Numbered from the stretch's first letter, positions 36,792 to 46,078 are shown. The stretch is DNA of 64,000 nt from Taklimakanibacter sp050246735 (GCA_050246735.1 JBFWVM010000007.1:124001-188000), one strand, 5' to 3'. The notes: generated by a model not told the origin, from the letters alone. Translations and numbers: made by a program.

Positions 36792-38084
36792 TCAAACGAT
36801 CCCGGCCGCAGCCGTGCCGGAAGGAGGCCGCTCCCGTGCCTTGTGGCGGCGATAGGCCGAGGCGCGGTAGGTGCCGATCGGATCGATCGCCCCGCCCTTG
36901 CGCCGCCGCGCTTCGGCGATGATCGGCGTCACGTCGGTGACAAAGGCCTGCTTGACGAGAAGGTGGCCGCCCATGGTGTCGCTCTCTTCCTGCGCCGCCG
37001 CGAGCGCCGCGCGGTCGACGAGCGAAGCCTGGACATGGGCGCGCAGGATCTCGGCTGCCGACTGCATCAGGCTCTCGATCGGATCGGTGACGTTGTGCGA
37101 CTGGTCGATCATATAGGCCGGGTTGAAGCCGGGCGCTCGGCGCAGTTCGGCGTCGACCAGCTCGTTGAAGACGAGGAACAGGCGGAAGGGATCGACGGAG
37201 CCCGAATCGAGGTCGTCGTCGCCATATTTCGAATCGTTGAAATGGAAGCCGGCGAGCTTCTGCGCCCGGATCAGGCGCGCCACGATCTGCTCGATATTGG
37301 TGTTGGGCGCGTGATGGCCGAGATCGACCAGGCATCTGGCCTTGGGGCCGAGCTCCGAGGCCGCCATGAAGCTCGAGCCCCAGTCGGAGATCACGGTCGA
37401 ATAGAAGGCCGGCTCGTAGAGCTTGTGCTCGAGGAAGACCGACCAGTCCTTGGGCAGGGCGTCATAGATGCGGCCGAGCGAATCGAGATAGCGGTCGAAG
37501 GCGGCATTGAGGTTCGACTGGCCGGGGAAGTTTGACCCGTCGGCGATCCAAACGGTGAGCGCGCTCGAGCCGAGCTTGCGGCCGATCTCGATGCAGTCGA
37601 GATTATGCGCCACCGCCTGCTCGCGCGTGCCCTTGTCGGCATGGGTGAGGGAGCCGAATTTGTAGGAGAGCTTCTGTCCCCCGGCGTCCTGGAAGGTATT
37701 GGAGTTCACGGCGTCGAAGGAGAGCCCGTGCGAAGCCGCTTTCTGCCTGAGCGCGCTCAGATCGTCGACCTTGTCCCACGGTATGTGCGGCGAGACGGCT
37801 GGCGTCGTGCGGGTGAGCTGGTGGATGACGCCGCAATCGTCGATCTTCTCGAAGACGTTGCGCGGCTCGCCGGGCCCCGGGAAGCGCGCGAAGCGCGTGC
37901 CGCCGGTGCCCACCCCCCAGCTCGGCACCGCCACGGCATAGGCCATGGCGCGCCGCGTCACCGCCTCGATATCGATCCCGCGCCTTTCGAGCTGCCGGCC
38001 GAGCGCCGCATAGTCCTCGGCCAAGGCTTCCTCCGCCTTGCGGTTCTCGTCGGCGATGAACTCCGGGGATATGGAAAAGGTCAT
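36792..38084 (-). CDS. rhaI: L-rhamnose isomerase
   Basis: 430 residues of the xylose-isomerase-like TIM barrel, the RhaI group found in rhizobia and pseudomonads rather than E. coli RhaA. Metal-site segments: FLEHKLYEPAFYSTVISDWG (Glu), LVDLGHHAPNTNIEQIV (Asp/His) and HFNDSKYGDDDLDSGSVDP (Asp). It converts L-rhamnose to L-rhamnulose. ATG at 38084 begins MTFSISPEFI. It lies 19 bases after rhaD in the same direction and is the last gene of the rhamnose operon. Confidence 0.93.
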   Translation of the reverse strand: MTFSISPEFIADENRKAEEALAEDYAALGRQLERRGIDIEAVTRRAMAYAVAVPSWGVGTGGTRFARFPGPGEPRNVFEKIDDCGVIHQLTRTTPAVSPHIPWDKVDDLSALRQKAASHGLSFDAVNSNTFQDAGGQKLSYKFGSLTHADKGTREQAVAHNLDCIEIGRKLGSSALTVWIADGSNFPGQSNLNAAFDRYLDSLGRIYDALPKDWSVFLEHKLYEPAFYSTVISDWGSSFMAASELGPKARCLVDLGHHAPNTNIEQIVARLIRAQKLAGFHFNDSKYGDDDLDSGSVDPFRLFLVFNELVDAELRRAPGFNPAYMIDQSHNVTDPIESLMQSAAEILRAHVQASLVDRAALAAAQEESDTMGGHLLVKQAFVTDVTPIIAEARRRKGGAIDPIGTYRASAYRRHKARERPPSGTAAAGIV

Positions 38085-38103
38085 GCTATGCCCCTCGTCA
38101 TGA

Positions 38104-40200
38104 TCACCTGGTGAAGGTCGTGGCGTTGCCGGCATCGACGTTGAGGAAATTGCCGGTCGACTTGGCCGAGAGGTCGGAGGCGAAGAAGAAGGCCGCTTCG
38201 GCGATGTCCTCAGGGTAGACCGGGCGCTGCAGCAGCGAGCGCTTGCGGTAGAACTCCTCGAGCTCCTCCTCCTTGATCTTGTTCGATTGCGCCCGCTGCC
38301 GGCGCCATTCGCCCTGCCAGATCCTGGAGCCGCGCAGCACCGCATCGGGATTGACGACGTTGACGCGGATGCCGAGCGGCGCCCCCTCGAGCGCCAGGCA
38401 GCGCGCCAGATGCACTTCCGCCGCCTTGGCGGTGCAGTAGGCGGAAGCGCCGGCCGAGGCGGCGATGGCGTTCTTCGAGCCGATGAACACCATCGACCCG
38501 CCGAGCCCCTGCGTCTTCATGAGCCGGTAGCCTTCGCGCGCCACCAGGAAGTAGCCGGTGCCGAGGATCGCCATGTTCCGGTTCCACAGGTCGAGCGTCG
38601 TGTCCTCGACCGCTGCGGCCGAGGAGATGCCGGCATTGTTGACGACGATGTCGAGGCCGCCATAGCGCAGCACCGCGTCCCCCATCGCCGCGATGACGGC
38701 ATCCTCATGGGTGACGTCGAGGATCGCACCTTGCACCTGATCCTTGCCGAAGCGTGAACGGAAGTCCTCGGTTGCCGCCGTGAGCGCCGCCTCGTCGATA
38801 TCGGCGAGGACGACGCAGGCGCCCTCGCTCAGGAGCCGGTGCGCGATCGCCTGGCCGATGCCGCCGGCGCCGCCGGTGACGAAAGCGACGCGGCCGGCGA
38901 GGCTCTTGGGCTTCGGCATGCGCTTGAGCTTCGCCTCCTCGAGCCGCCAGTATTCGATATTGAAGGCTTCCTGCTCGGGCAGGCCCGCATAGTCCGAGAC
39001 GCCGGACGCTCCGCGCATGACGTTGATGGCGTTGACGTAGAATTCCGACGCGATGCGCGCCGTCGCCTTGTCCTTGGCGAAGGACAGCATGCCGACGCCC
39101 GGCACCAGATAGATGACCGCATTGGCGTCGCGCATCGGGGGCGAATCGGCGTGCTGCGAGCGCTCGTAATAGGCCGCGTAGTCGCTGGCATAGGCCGCGA
39201 GCGCGCCGTCGAGGCCCGCGATCAGCTCCTCCAGTGTATCGCGTCCGGGCTCGAAGGCCAGCACCAGCGGCCTGATCTTGGTGCGCAGGAAATGGTCGGG
39301 GCAGGAGGTGCCGAGCGGCGCCAGCGCCTCGAGGGCGTTGCTGTTCACGAATTCGAGCACTTCCGGCGCGTCGGTGAAATGGCCGATCTTGCGCGTCTCC
39401 CTCGAGATGCGGCCGCGGATCTCCGGCATCAGCCGCCTGGCGGCGAGCGCTCGGGCCCCGGCATCGAGACTGTGGAAACGCGCCCCCCTGAAGGCGGGCC
39501 TGGCGCGATGCTCCTCCAGCCACTCTGCGGCCTTGTTGATGATGCGCAAGGTCGTCTGGTACGACTCCCTGGCTGTCCGGCCCCAGGTGAACAGGCCATG
39601 GGCGCCGAGCACGACGCCCGCGAGATGCGGGTTGTTCCCGGCCATCTCGCCAAGCCTGAGGCCGAGGTCGAAGCCCGGCCGCTGCCAGGGCAGGTAGCCC
39701 ATCTCGTCGCCGAAGACCTCCCGCGTCAGCCTTTCCGCGTCCCTGGCCGCGGCGATGGCGATCACCGCGTCGGCATGCATGTGGTCGACATGCGCCGCCG
39801 GCACGAAGCCGTGCAGGGGCGTGTCGATCGACGCGGCGCGCGGATTGAGATCGAAGGTGCAGTGCGGCAGATAGTCGACCATCTCGTCCTCATGGGCGAT
39901 GCCGCGATAGAGGCCCTTGAGCGCATCGAGCTTCTCGAGATAGAGCGTCGCGAAGCCGTCGAGCTTCATCGAGCCGAGATCGCCGCCCGAGCCCTTCACC
40001 CACAGCACCGTTTCCTCCTGGCGGGTCAGGGGATCGGTCATCTTGATCTTGGCCGAGGTGTTGCCGCCGCCGAAATTGGTGATGCGCAGGTCGCTGCCGA
40101 GGAGGTTCGAGCGGTAGAGGAGGAGCCCGGGCTCGCTCAGGCTCGCGGCAACATGGTCGTCCCACAGATCGGGAATGGCGCTCGTCGTCATGGAAATCAT
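38104..40200 (-). CDS. rhaD: Bifunctional rhamnulose-1-phosphate aldolase/lactaldehyde dehydrogenase-type SDR
   Basis: 698 residues. The N-terminal class II aldolase domain (about 1-400) has FGGGNTSAKIKMTDP, HVDHMHADAVIAIAAARD and VVLGAHGLFTWGR, with Zn-binding His. The C-terminal SDR domain (about 430-695) has VAFVTGGAGGIGQAIAHRL and SAYCTAKAAEVHLARC. It splits rhamnulose-1-P to dihydroxyacetone phosphate and lactaldehyde and then handles the aldehyde. ATG codons at 40200 and 40191 are both possible and neither has ideal spacing to the GAAAGG upstream. A strong hairpin precedes the gene. Confidence 0.93.
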   Translation of the reverse strand: MISMTTSAIPDLWDDHVAASLSEPGLLLYRSNLLGSDLRITNFGGGNTSAKIKMTDPLTRQEETVLWVKGSGGDLGSMKLDGFATLYLEKLDALKGLYRGIAHEDEMVDYLPHCTFDLNPRAASIDTPLHGFVPAAHVDHMHADAVIAIAAARDAERLTREVFGDEMGYLPWQRPGFDLGLRLGEMAGNNPHLAGVVLGAHGLFTWGRTARESYQTTLRIINKAAEWLEEHRARPAFRGARFHSLDAGARALAARRLMPEIRGRISRETRKIGHFTDAPEVLEFVNSNALEALAPLGTSCPDHFLRTKIRPLVLAFEPGRDTLEELIAGLDGALAAYASDYAAYYERSQHADSPPMRDANAVIYLVPGVGMLSFAKDKATARIASEFYVNAINVMRGASGVSDYAGLPEQEAFNIEYWRLEEAKLKRMPKPKSLAGRVAFVTGGAGGIGQAIAHRLLSEGACVVLADIDEAALTAATEDFRSRFGKDQVQGAILDVTHEDAVIAAMGDAVLRYGGLDIVVNNAGISSAAAVEDTTLDLWNRNMAILGTGYFLVAREGYRLMKTQGLGGSMVFIGSKNAIAASAGASAYCTAKAAEVHLARCLALEGAPLGIRVNVVNPDAVLRGSRIWQGEWRRQRAQSNKIKEEELEEFYRKRSLLQRPVYPEDIAEAAFFFASDLSAKSTGNFLNVDAGNATTFTR

Positions 40201-40217
40201 TGGCCTTTCATTGAAAT

Positions 40218-40280
40218 CGCTCTCCCGGCTTCGATTCCCCTTCTCCCGCCGGCGGAAGAAGGGGAATGCTGGTGAGAGCG
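40218..40280 (-). promoter_or_regulatory. Long intercistronic stem-loop between rhaS and rhaD
   Basis: The inner stem pairs 40234-40250 with 40251-40267: 16 of 17 positions match (ATTCCCCTTCT against AGAAGGGGAAT, then CCGCC against GGCGG). An outer stem pairs CGCTCTC (40218-40224) with GAGAGCG (40274-40280). It lies 10 bases after the rhaS stop and 17 bases before rhaD. Such hairpins after binding-protein genes usually protect the upstream mRNA and reduce readthrough, giving more binding protein than enzyme. There is no poly-T tail, so it is unlikely to be a full terminator. Confidence 0.7.
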
Positions 40281-40290
40281 GATGTCCTTC

Positions 40291-41397
40291 TCAGAAATCG
40301 AACTCGCCGATATTCTCCTTGGTGAAGACGAAGGGCGCGCCGAGCAGGATCTCCGAGCCGTTGATGACCTGGAGCTCGCCGAGCTTGCCGGCCTTGACCG
40401 AGGTGGCGCCGGCTTTCAGATCACCGTCGGCGACGGCGCGCAGCACATGCATCGCCGCATAGCCCAGGTCGACCGGGTTCCACAGCACCACCGACTTGAC
40501 GCAGTCCTTCTCGACATAGGGCTTCATCGCGTTGGGCGTGGCGAGGCCGACCACTGCGATCGTGCCGCACTTGCCGGCCTGCGTCACCGCCTCGGCGGAG
40601 GCCGGCGTCGCGACGCTGGTCATGCCGAAGATGCCCTTGAGCTCGTCACCATGCTTATTGATGAGCGTGGTCGCCTGGTTGAAGGACAGCACATTGTCCT
40701 CCTGCGCCTCGACCGTCTCCAGCCACTTCATCTTTGGGTGGCACTTCTCCGCATAGGCCGCCATCTCGGCGATCCAGCGCGCCTGGTTCGGCGTGGTGAA
40801 GGTCGAGGTGACGATGGCGAAGGCGCCCTCTTCCCCGATCTCCTTGGCCATGTTGTCGACCATCGCCTTGGCGATGCCGTTGAACTCGGCCTGGTTGACG
40901 AACCATTGCCGCGCATCCGGCTCGGAGTTGGCGTCATAGCCCACGACATTGATGCCCTTGGACAGGGCTTTCTTCAATACCGGCGCGATCGCCACCGGAT
41001 CGTTGGCGGCGAACAGGATGCCGTCGACGCCGCTGGTGATGTAGTTGTCGATGAAGGTGATCTGCTGGTCGATATTGGCCTGGGTCGGACCGTCGGTCTT
41101 GACGTCGACATTGCCGAGCTCCTTCGCGGCGTCGGCGATGCCCTTCGAGGTGGCGTTGAAATAGCCGATGCCGATGAGCTTCGGCACGTCGACGACGGTG
41201 ATCTTCTTGCCCTTGCGGTCGGGGGCGCCGGTCGGCTCGCCGCCGTCATAGGGCTTGGCCGCGGCGGTTCCCGGCGTGCCGTCGCAGGCGAGCGGATTGG
41301 TCGGCAGGTCGTCGCCTCCGGTCCACGCCGGGGCGGCGAAGGCGCTCCCCGTCATGGCGGTAAGCGCCGCCGCGGCGATCAGTGTCTTGCGTATCAT
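40291..41397 (-). CDS. rhaS: Rhamnose ABC transporter substrate-binding protein
   Basis: 368 residues. N terminus MIRKTLIAAAALTAMTGSAF plus AA is a signal peptide. The periplasmic binding protein type 1 (ribose/galactose-like) fold is clear: ITVVDVPKLIGIGYFNATSK, GVDGILFAANDPVAIAPVLK, INVVGYDANSEPDARQWFVN and GTIAVVGLATPNAMKPYV. It captures a sugar for the RhaPQT importer. AAGGAG lies 9 bases before ATG at 41397. The ligand is inferred from the adjoining rhaDI genes. Confidence 0.9.
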   Translation of the reverse strand: MIRKTLIAAAALTAMTGSAFAAPAWTGGDDLPTNPLACDGTPGTAAAKPYDGGEPTGAPDRKGKKITVVDVPKLIGIGYFNATSKGIADAAKELGNVDVKTDGPTQANIDQQITFIDNYITSGVDGILFAANDPVAIAPVLKKALSKGINVVGYDANSEPDARQWFVNQAEFNGIAKAMVDNMAKEIGEEGAFAIVTSTFTTPNQARWIAEMAAYAEKCHPKMKWLETVEAQEDNVLSFNQATTLINKHGDELKGIFGMTSVATPASAEAVTQAGKCGTIAVVGLATPNAMKPYVEKDCVKSVVLWNPVDLGYAAMHVLRAVADGDLKAGATSVKAGKLGELQVINGSEILLGAPFVFTKENIGEFDF

Positions 41398-41470
41398 CTC
41401 TGTGCTCCTTGCGCTTCGCGTCCGAACCTTCATTGTGCCGACGGCTGCGGCCCGGACTCTCCCTTGTCGT

Positions 41471-42424
41471 TCAACCGTCTGCATCCCTGCGGAATATGTT
41501 GCTCACGAGGATCGTGCCGATGAGCACGGCGCCGATCACCACGATGGTGCCGTCGCCCTTGACGCCGGCAAGAGCGAGGCCGTTCTTCAGCGCCTGCATC
41601 AGGACGAGGCCGAGCAGCGTGCCGATGATGGTGCCGCGTCCGCCGAAGATGCTGGTGCCGCCCAGCACGACGGCGGTGATGACGTCGAGCTCGAGGCCGG
41701 TTCCCATGTCGGAGCGCGTCGTCGAGACGCGCGAGACGAAAATGACGGCGGCGAGGCCCGCCACCAGGCCCGATGCCGTATAGATGAGAAGCAGCGTGCG
41801 GTCGACGCCGAGCCCGGAGAAGCGCGCGGCGACGGCGTTGGAGCCGATCGCATAGGTGGCGCGCCCGAAGGTCGAGAGGCCGAGGATGATGGCGGCGGCC
41901 ACGGCGAGGACGGCGAAGATCCACAGCTGCACCGGCACGCCGGCGATCTCGCCCTGGCCCAGGGCGAAGAACCAGTCGGGATAGCCCCTGACCGAGCGCG
42001 CCTGGCTGATGCCTTCGGCGAGGCCGCGATAGAGGGCAAGCGTCGCCAGCGTCGCGATGAGCGGCGGCACGCCGAAGCGGGTGATGATGAGGCCGTTCGC
42101 CAGGCCCGCCGCGCCGCCGACCGCTATGCCGAGGGCCATGGCGAGCGGCAGCGGGAGCCCGAGATTGTGCCAGAAGACGCCGAGCAGTATCGCGACCAGC
42201 CCGAGGATCGAGCCGACCGAGAGATCGATGCCGCCGGTCACGATGACGAAGGTCATGGCCAGCGCCACCAGCCCGGCCTCGGCCATCAGACGTCCTTGGT
42301 TGAGGAGGTTGTCGGCGGTGAAGAAGCGGTCGGACTGGAAGGCCAGGACGACGAGGGCGAAGACGAGGAGGACTCCGAGGATCGTCTCGTGGCGCGTGAG
42401 CAGCGTTCTGAGCTTCGCGCTCAT
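41471..42424 (-). CDS. rhaQ: Sugar ABC transporter permease (RhaQ-like)
   Basis: 317 residues, about eight to ten membrane helices of the AraH/RbsC type. The hallmark MTFVIVTGGIDLSVGSILGL lies near residue 65; the later VVLGGTSIFGGRGTIIGTLL is the conserved cytoplasmic loop. ATG at 42424 overlaps the preceding permease TGA by four bases. The frame continues upstream without meaning, in the shadow of that gene. It forms a heterodimeric channel with RhaP. Confidence 0.9.
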   Translation of the reverse strand: MSAKLRTLLTRHETILGVLLVFALVVLAFQSDRFFTADNLLNQGRLMAEAGLVALAMTFVIVTGGIDLSVGSILGLVAILLGVFWHNLGLPLPLAMALGIAVGGAAGLANGLIITRFGVPPLIATLATLALYRGLAEGISQARSVRGYPDWFFALGQGEIAGVPVQLWIFAVLAVAAAIILGLSTFGRATYAIGSNAVAARFSGLGVDRTLLLIYTASGLVAGLAAVIFVSRVSTTRSDMGTGLELDVITAVVLGGTSIFGGRGTIIGTLLGLVLMQALKNGLALAGVKGDGTIVVIGAVLIGTILVSNIFRRDADG

Positions 42425-43404
42425 GGCACGAGGCTCCGCCGGCGCCGCGCCATGTCGGCGAGCACCGTCGCCAGGATGAGGAGGCCGAGCACCGCGCGCA
42501 GCCAGTAGGCCGAGACGTTGAGGAAGATCAGCGCCGAGCCGATGCAGGCGAAGAGGATGGCGGCCAGCGTCGAGCCGATCACCGTGCCGGTACCGCCGAG
42601 GATGGAAACGCCGCCGATGACCGCCGCGGTGATGACGGTGAGCTCGAGATTCGCCGGCACCGTCGACTGGATGACCTGCAGCTGCGTGGCGAAAAGGAGT
42701 GCGGCAATGCCGGCGAACAGTCCGTGCAGCGCGAAGACGAGGACGCAGGTGCGCTCGGGAGAAAGCCCCGCGGCGCGCGCCGCTTCCCCATTGCCGCCGA
42801 CCGCGTAGATCGAGCGCCCGGTCGCCGAGTAGCGCATCCACAGGGCGGCGGCGGCGGTCAGGACGACCATGAAATAGACCGGCGCCGGGATGCCGAGGAG
42901 ACGCGCCTGGGCGATGAAGAATCCGGGCGGCATGCCGGTGATCCAGGTGCCGCCGGTCACGCTGATGAGCCCACCCTTGAGGATCGACAGCATGCCGAGC
43001 GTCGCCACGATCGAGGGGATGCGCATATAGGCGATGAGGGCGCCGAGACCGGCATTGATGGCGATGCCGGCCATGACCGGCACGAGCCAGGCGACCCAGA
43101 CCGGGGCGCCCGAGACCGCCAGCGTCCCGGCGATGGTGGCGAGCACGCCGATGAGCGAGCCGACCGACACGTCGATATGCCCGCAGATGATGACCATGGC
43201 CATGCCGATCGCCGCCACCGCGATATAGGCATTGCCGGAGAAGATGCTGGTGAGATTGGTGTCGGAGAGGAAGCGTGGGTTGTAGAGGCCGACGATCACG
43301 AACAGCGCCGCGATGGCCGAGAGCACGACGATCTCCTGGCCATAGGCCTCGAAGATCCGCGCCGGATAGGAGGCGCGCCGGTGCGCCAGGGCGACGTCGG
43401 TCAT
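42421..43404 (-). CDS. rhaP: Sugar ABC transporter permease (RhaP-like)
   Basis: 327 residues of the AraH/RbsC permease family. Seen motifs: AIGMAMVIICGHIDVSVGSL near residue 65 and AAVIGGVSILGGTGTVIGST near 270. The usual GGxDLSVG motif reads CGHIDVSVG here. ATG at 43404 overlaps the rhaT stop (ATGA). It pairs with RhaQ; both differ enough to suggest a heterodimer rather than a recent duplication. Confidence 0.9.
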   Translation of the reverse strand: MTDVALAHRRASYPARIFEAYGQEIVVLSAIAALFVIVGLYNPRFLSDTNLTSIFSGNAYIAVAAIGMAMVIICGHIDVSVGSLIGVLATIAGTLAVSGAPVWVAWLVPVMAGIAINAGLGALIAYMRIPSIVATLGMLSILKGGLISVTGGTWITGMPPGFFIAQARLLGIPAPVYFMVVLTAAAALWMRYSATGRSIYAVGGNGEAARAAGLSPERTCVLVFALHGLFAGIAALLFATQLQVIQSTVPANLELTVITAAVIGGVSILGGTGTVIGSTLAAILFACIGSALIFLNVSAYWLRAVLGLLILATVLADMARRRRSLVP

Positions 43405-44909
43405 GCCGCGGCCTCCGGCGCTTCTGCCAGCGTCATGGCGGCGCCGACTGTCTCCGGCGTCGCGTCCCGGCGCGCGATCTCGGCCACGATGCGCCCGCCG
43501 TTCATCACCAGCACGCGGTCGCTCATGCCCAGCACTTCCGGCAGCTCGCTCGAGATCATCAGGATGGCGAGGCCGTTCCTGGCGAGCTTCGACATGAGCG
43601 CGTGGATCTCGGACTTGGCGCCGACGTCGATGCCTCGCGTCGGCTCGTCCATGATGAGGATCGACGGCTCCGCGGCGAGCCATTTGGCGAGCACGACCTT
43701 CTGCTGGTTGCCGCCCGAGAGCTGGCGCGCCGCCTGTCCCGGTCCGCGCGCCCTGATGCCCAGGCGCTTGATGAAGTCGCGGGCAAGCGCGTCCTCTTTC
43801 CTGCGGTCGACGATGGAGGCGCGGGCGAGCTTCTTGAGGACGGTGAGCGAGATGTTCTCCGCGATCGTCTGCGGCCGGACCAGGCCCTGCAGCCCGCGGT
43901 CTTCGGGAACATAGGCGATGCCGAGATCACGCGCCTGCTGCGGCGAAGCGATGGCGACCGGCCGTCCGTCGACCAGGATCTCGCCCGCGGTCGCAGGCGT
44001 CACCCCGAAGATGGTGAGCGCCGTCTCGGTACGGCCCGAGCCGACGAGGCCGGCGATCCCGACGATTTCGCCGGCGTTGAGCGTGAAGGAGACGTCGCGC
44101 ACGCTTTTGCCGTGCGAGACCTTGCGCAGCTCGAGGCGCGGCGGCCCGATCCTGGCCTCCTCCTTGGGAAAGAGCTGGTCGATGGAGCGCCCGACCATCA
44201 TCGAGACGAGCGACCCTTCCGTGACGTCCTCGATCGCCTTCGTGCCGACGTGATTGCCGTCGCGCAGCACCGTCACCCGGTCGGTGAGCGCGAAGATCTC
44301 AGGCAGCTTGTGGCTGACATAGACGATGCCCACGCCCCGGTCGCGCAGGCGCCGGATGATGGTCATCAATTGCTGCACGTCGGCTTCGGCGAGCGAGGCG
44401 GTGGGCTCGTCCATGATCACGATGCGGGCGTTCTGCGACAGCGCCTTGGCGATCTCGATGCGCTGGCGGTTGGCGACCGAGAGCGAGCCGACCCTGGCGT
44501 CGACGTCGAGATTGGGCGAATCGAGATCGTCGAGGAGCTTGCGCGACCGCCGGCGCATCTGCGCCCAGTCGAGGCCGCCCCAGGCGCTGCGCGGCGCATG
44601 GTTGATGAAGATGTTCTCGGCCACCGAGAGCTCCGGGAAGAGCAGCAGCTCCTGATGGACGATGGCGATGCCGGCCTTCACCGCCTGGCCCGGATGGGCG
44701 AATTTGACGGCACCGCCGTCCATGACGATGTCGCCCGAATCGGGCGCATGCACGCCGGCGATGATCTTGATGAGGGTCGACTTGCCGGCGCCGTTCTCGC
44801 CGAGCAGCGCATGCACCTCGCCCGGCCGCACGTCGAAATCGACCCCGTTGAGGACGCGCACCCCGGTGAAGGACTTGGAAACACTCCTGAGCTCGACCAG
44901 CGCCGTCAT
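43401..44909 (-). CDS. rhaT: Rhamnose ABC transporter ATP-binding protein (double domain)
   Basis: 502 residues, two ABC domains as in RbsA/AraG. First domain: Walker A LLGENGAGKSTLIKI (near residue 34), signature LSVANRQRIEIAKAL, Walker B RIVIMDEPTASL. Second domain: Walker A-like GLVGSGRTETAL, signature LSGGNQQKVVLAKWL, Walker B LIMDEPTRGIDVGA. The weak Walker A of the second domain is normal for the family. It leads the minus-strand rhamnose operon; its promoter must lie in the 44910-45289 gap. Confidence 0.93.
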   Translation of the reverse strand: MTALVELRSVSKSFTGVRVLNGVDFDVRPGEVHALLGENGAGKSTLIKIIAGVHAPDSGDIVMDGGAVKFAHPGQAVKAGIAIVHQELLLFPELSVAENIFINHAPRSAWGGLDWAQMRRRSRKLLDDLDSPNLDVDARVGSLSVANRQRIEIAKALSQNARIVIMDEPTASLAEADVQQLMTIIRRLRDRGVGIVYVSHKLPEIFALTDRVTVLRDGNHVGTKAIEDVTEGSLVSMMVGRSIDQLFPKEEARIGPPRLELRKVSHGKSVRDVSFTLNAGEIVGIAGLVGSGRTETALTIFGVTPATAGEILVDGRPVAIASPQQARDLGIAYVPEDRGLQGLVRPQTIAENISLTVLKKLARASIVDRRKEDALARDFIKRLGIRARGPGQAARQLSGGNQQKVVLAKWLAAEPSILIMDEPTRGIDVGAKSEIHALMSKLARNGLAILMISSELPEVLGMSDRVLVMNGGRIVAEIARRDATPETVGAAMTLAEAPEAAA

Positions 44910-45289
44910 GGCGGTCCCTCGCCGGGGCGGTCCTGATCAGGATGATTGTATTTAATCGCCTGCTGGAAAGCGGCGGTGTGCGTCCGGGCCGGAAGGATCC
45001 TGCCCGCCGACAATCGAGAAACTGCGCCGATGGCGTCCATTCGCAGCATCCTCTCACCCGGATCAGCTGATTTATGGGTTTTCCGCAAGGCAATCCGGCG
45101 GCGTTGCGGAACTCTCCAGGATCTGTCACGGCATTGAATTCAGGTCTTCGTGTGATTAAGATTGAACAGTGATGAGCAAATATGGTCAAGCCATGAATCG
45201 CAATCATCCGACAAATGCGCGTGAGCGCCCGATCACGCCCATGATCATCGCCGCTCAAATGATCCCTCCGCCCTGTGGCAAGCCCCGCC
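44910..45289. promoter_or_regulatory. Divergent control region between rhaT and rhaR
   Basis: This 380-base, AT-richer gap has no convincing gene. It holds two facing copies of GGATGATTG: one on the plus strand at 44940-44948 close to rhaT, and its reverse complement CAATCATCC at 45201-45209 close to rhaR. Beyond the nine bases the copies also share scattered positions (an ATT two bases later, a further AT). They are natural candidates for operators of the DeoR-type regulator. Next to the left copy, a minus-strand TACAAT at 44945-44950 could serve as the -10 of rhaT, though no good -35 is seen. Confidence 0.5.
45134..45162 (+). promoter_or_regulatory. Weak candidate promoter for rhaR
   Basis: TTGAAT at 45134-45139 and TAAGAT at 45157-45162 are separated by 17 bases, each matching 4 of 6 consensus positions. 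It would give a leader of about 120 bases that contains the CAATCATCC element at 45201-45209, consistent with autorepression. The boxes are weak and the assignment is tentative. Confidence 0.3.
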
Positions 45290-46078
45290 ATGGATGAGAG
45301 CGCGCGCCACCGCCTCATCCTCGACAGGCTCGATGAGCGGCCCTTCGCCACGGTGAAGGACCTGCTCGGCGTCGTGAAGGCGTCGCCGGCCACCATCCGC
45401 CGCGACATCGCCAAGCTGCATGCGGCGGGCAGCGTGCGCAAGGTCTTCGGCGGCATCGCCTCGGGCCGGCACGAGCCGTCGTCCGAGCGCCTCGCCGCCC
45501 GGCCCTTCGAGGAGAACCGCATGCTGGCGGTCGACGCCAAGCGCGCCATCGCGCGCGAGGCCGAGGCTCTGGTGCGCGATGGCGACGCCCTCATCATCCA
45601 TGGCGGCACCACCTGCTATCTCTTCGCGCTCAGGCTGGCGCGCCGCAACGTGAAGATCTACACCAACTCCATGCCGCTCGCCGCCCGCCTCTGGGAGGAC
45701 GGCTCCTGCCACCTGACGCTCGCCGGCGGCGAGCTTTATCGCGAGCCCGGCATCATCTATGCGCAAGGCTCGGGTCCGCCTGATTTCTATGCCTCTAAAC
45801 TGTTCCTCGGCGCGCAGGGCATCGGCCCTCAGGGGATCATGGAATCTCACCCTCTGATCGCACGCGAGTCCGAGCGTCTGCTGTCCCGCGCCGACGAGCT
45901 GGTGCTGCTCGCCGACAGCCGCAAATTCTCGATCCGCACCCGCTATACTGTGCTGCCCCTGTCGCGCATCTCGACCCTCATCACCGATGACGGCCTCGCC
46001 GACGAGCAGGCCCGGATGCTGGAAGATGCGGGTATCCGCGTCATCATGGCCAGGGTGGGCAAGGAGACGGCCGAATGA
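45290..46078 (+). CDS. rhaR: DeoR family transcriptional regulator of rhamnose genes
   Basis: 262 residues. N-terminal DeoR helix-turn-helix: RHRLILDRLDERPFATVKDL then ASPATIRRDIAKLHAAGSVR, followed by the hinge KVFGGIA. The C-terminal sugar-phosphate sensor domain shows IIHGGTTCYLFAL (about residue 105), IYTNSMPLAARL and ADSRKFSIRT. Divergent position beside the rhamnose transport genes and family match RhaR of rhizobia. ATG at 45290 is chosen over a GTG at 45275. The rhaU and rhaK genes that would be expected in this locus do not follow it. Confidence 0.85.
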   Translation: MDESARHRLILDRLDERPFATVKDLLGVVKASPATIRRDIAKLHAAGSVRKVFGGIASGRHEPSSERLAARPFEENRMLAVDAKRAIAREAEALVRDGDALIIHGGTTCYLFALRLARRNVKIYTNSMPLAARLWEDGSCHLTLAGGELYREPGIIYAQGSGPPDFYASKLFLGAQGIGPQGIMESHPLIARESERLLSRADELVLLADSRKFSIRTRYTVLPLSRISTLITDDGLADEQARMLEDAGIRVIMARVGKETAE

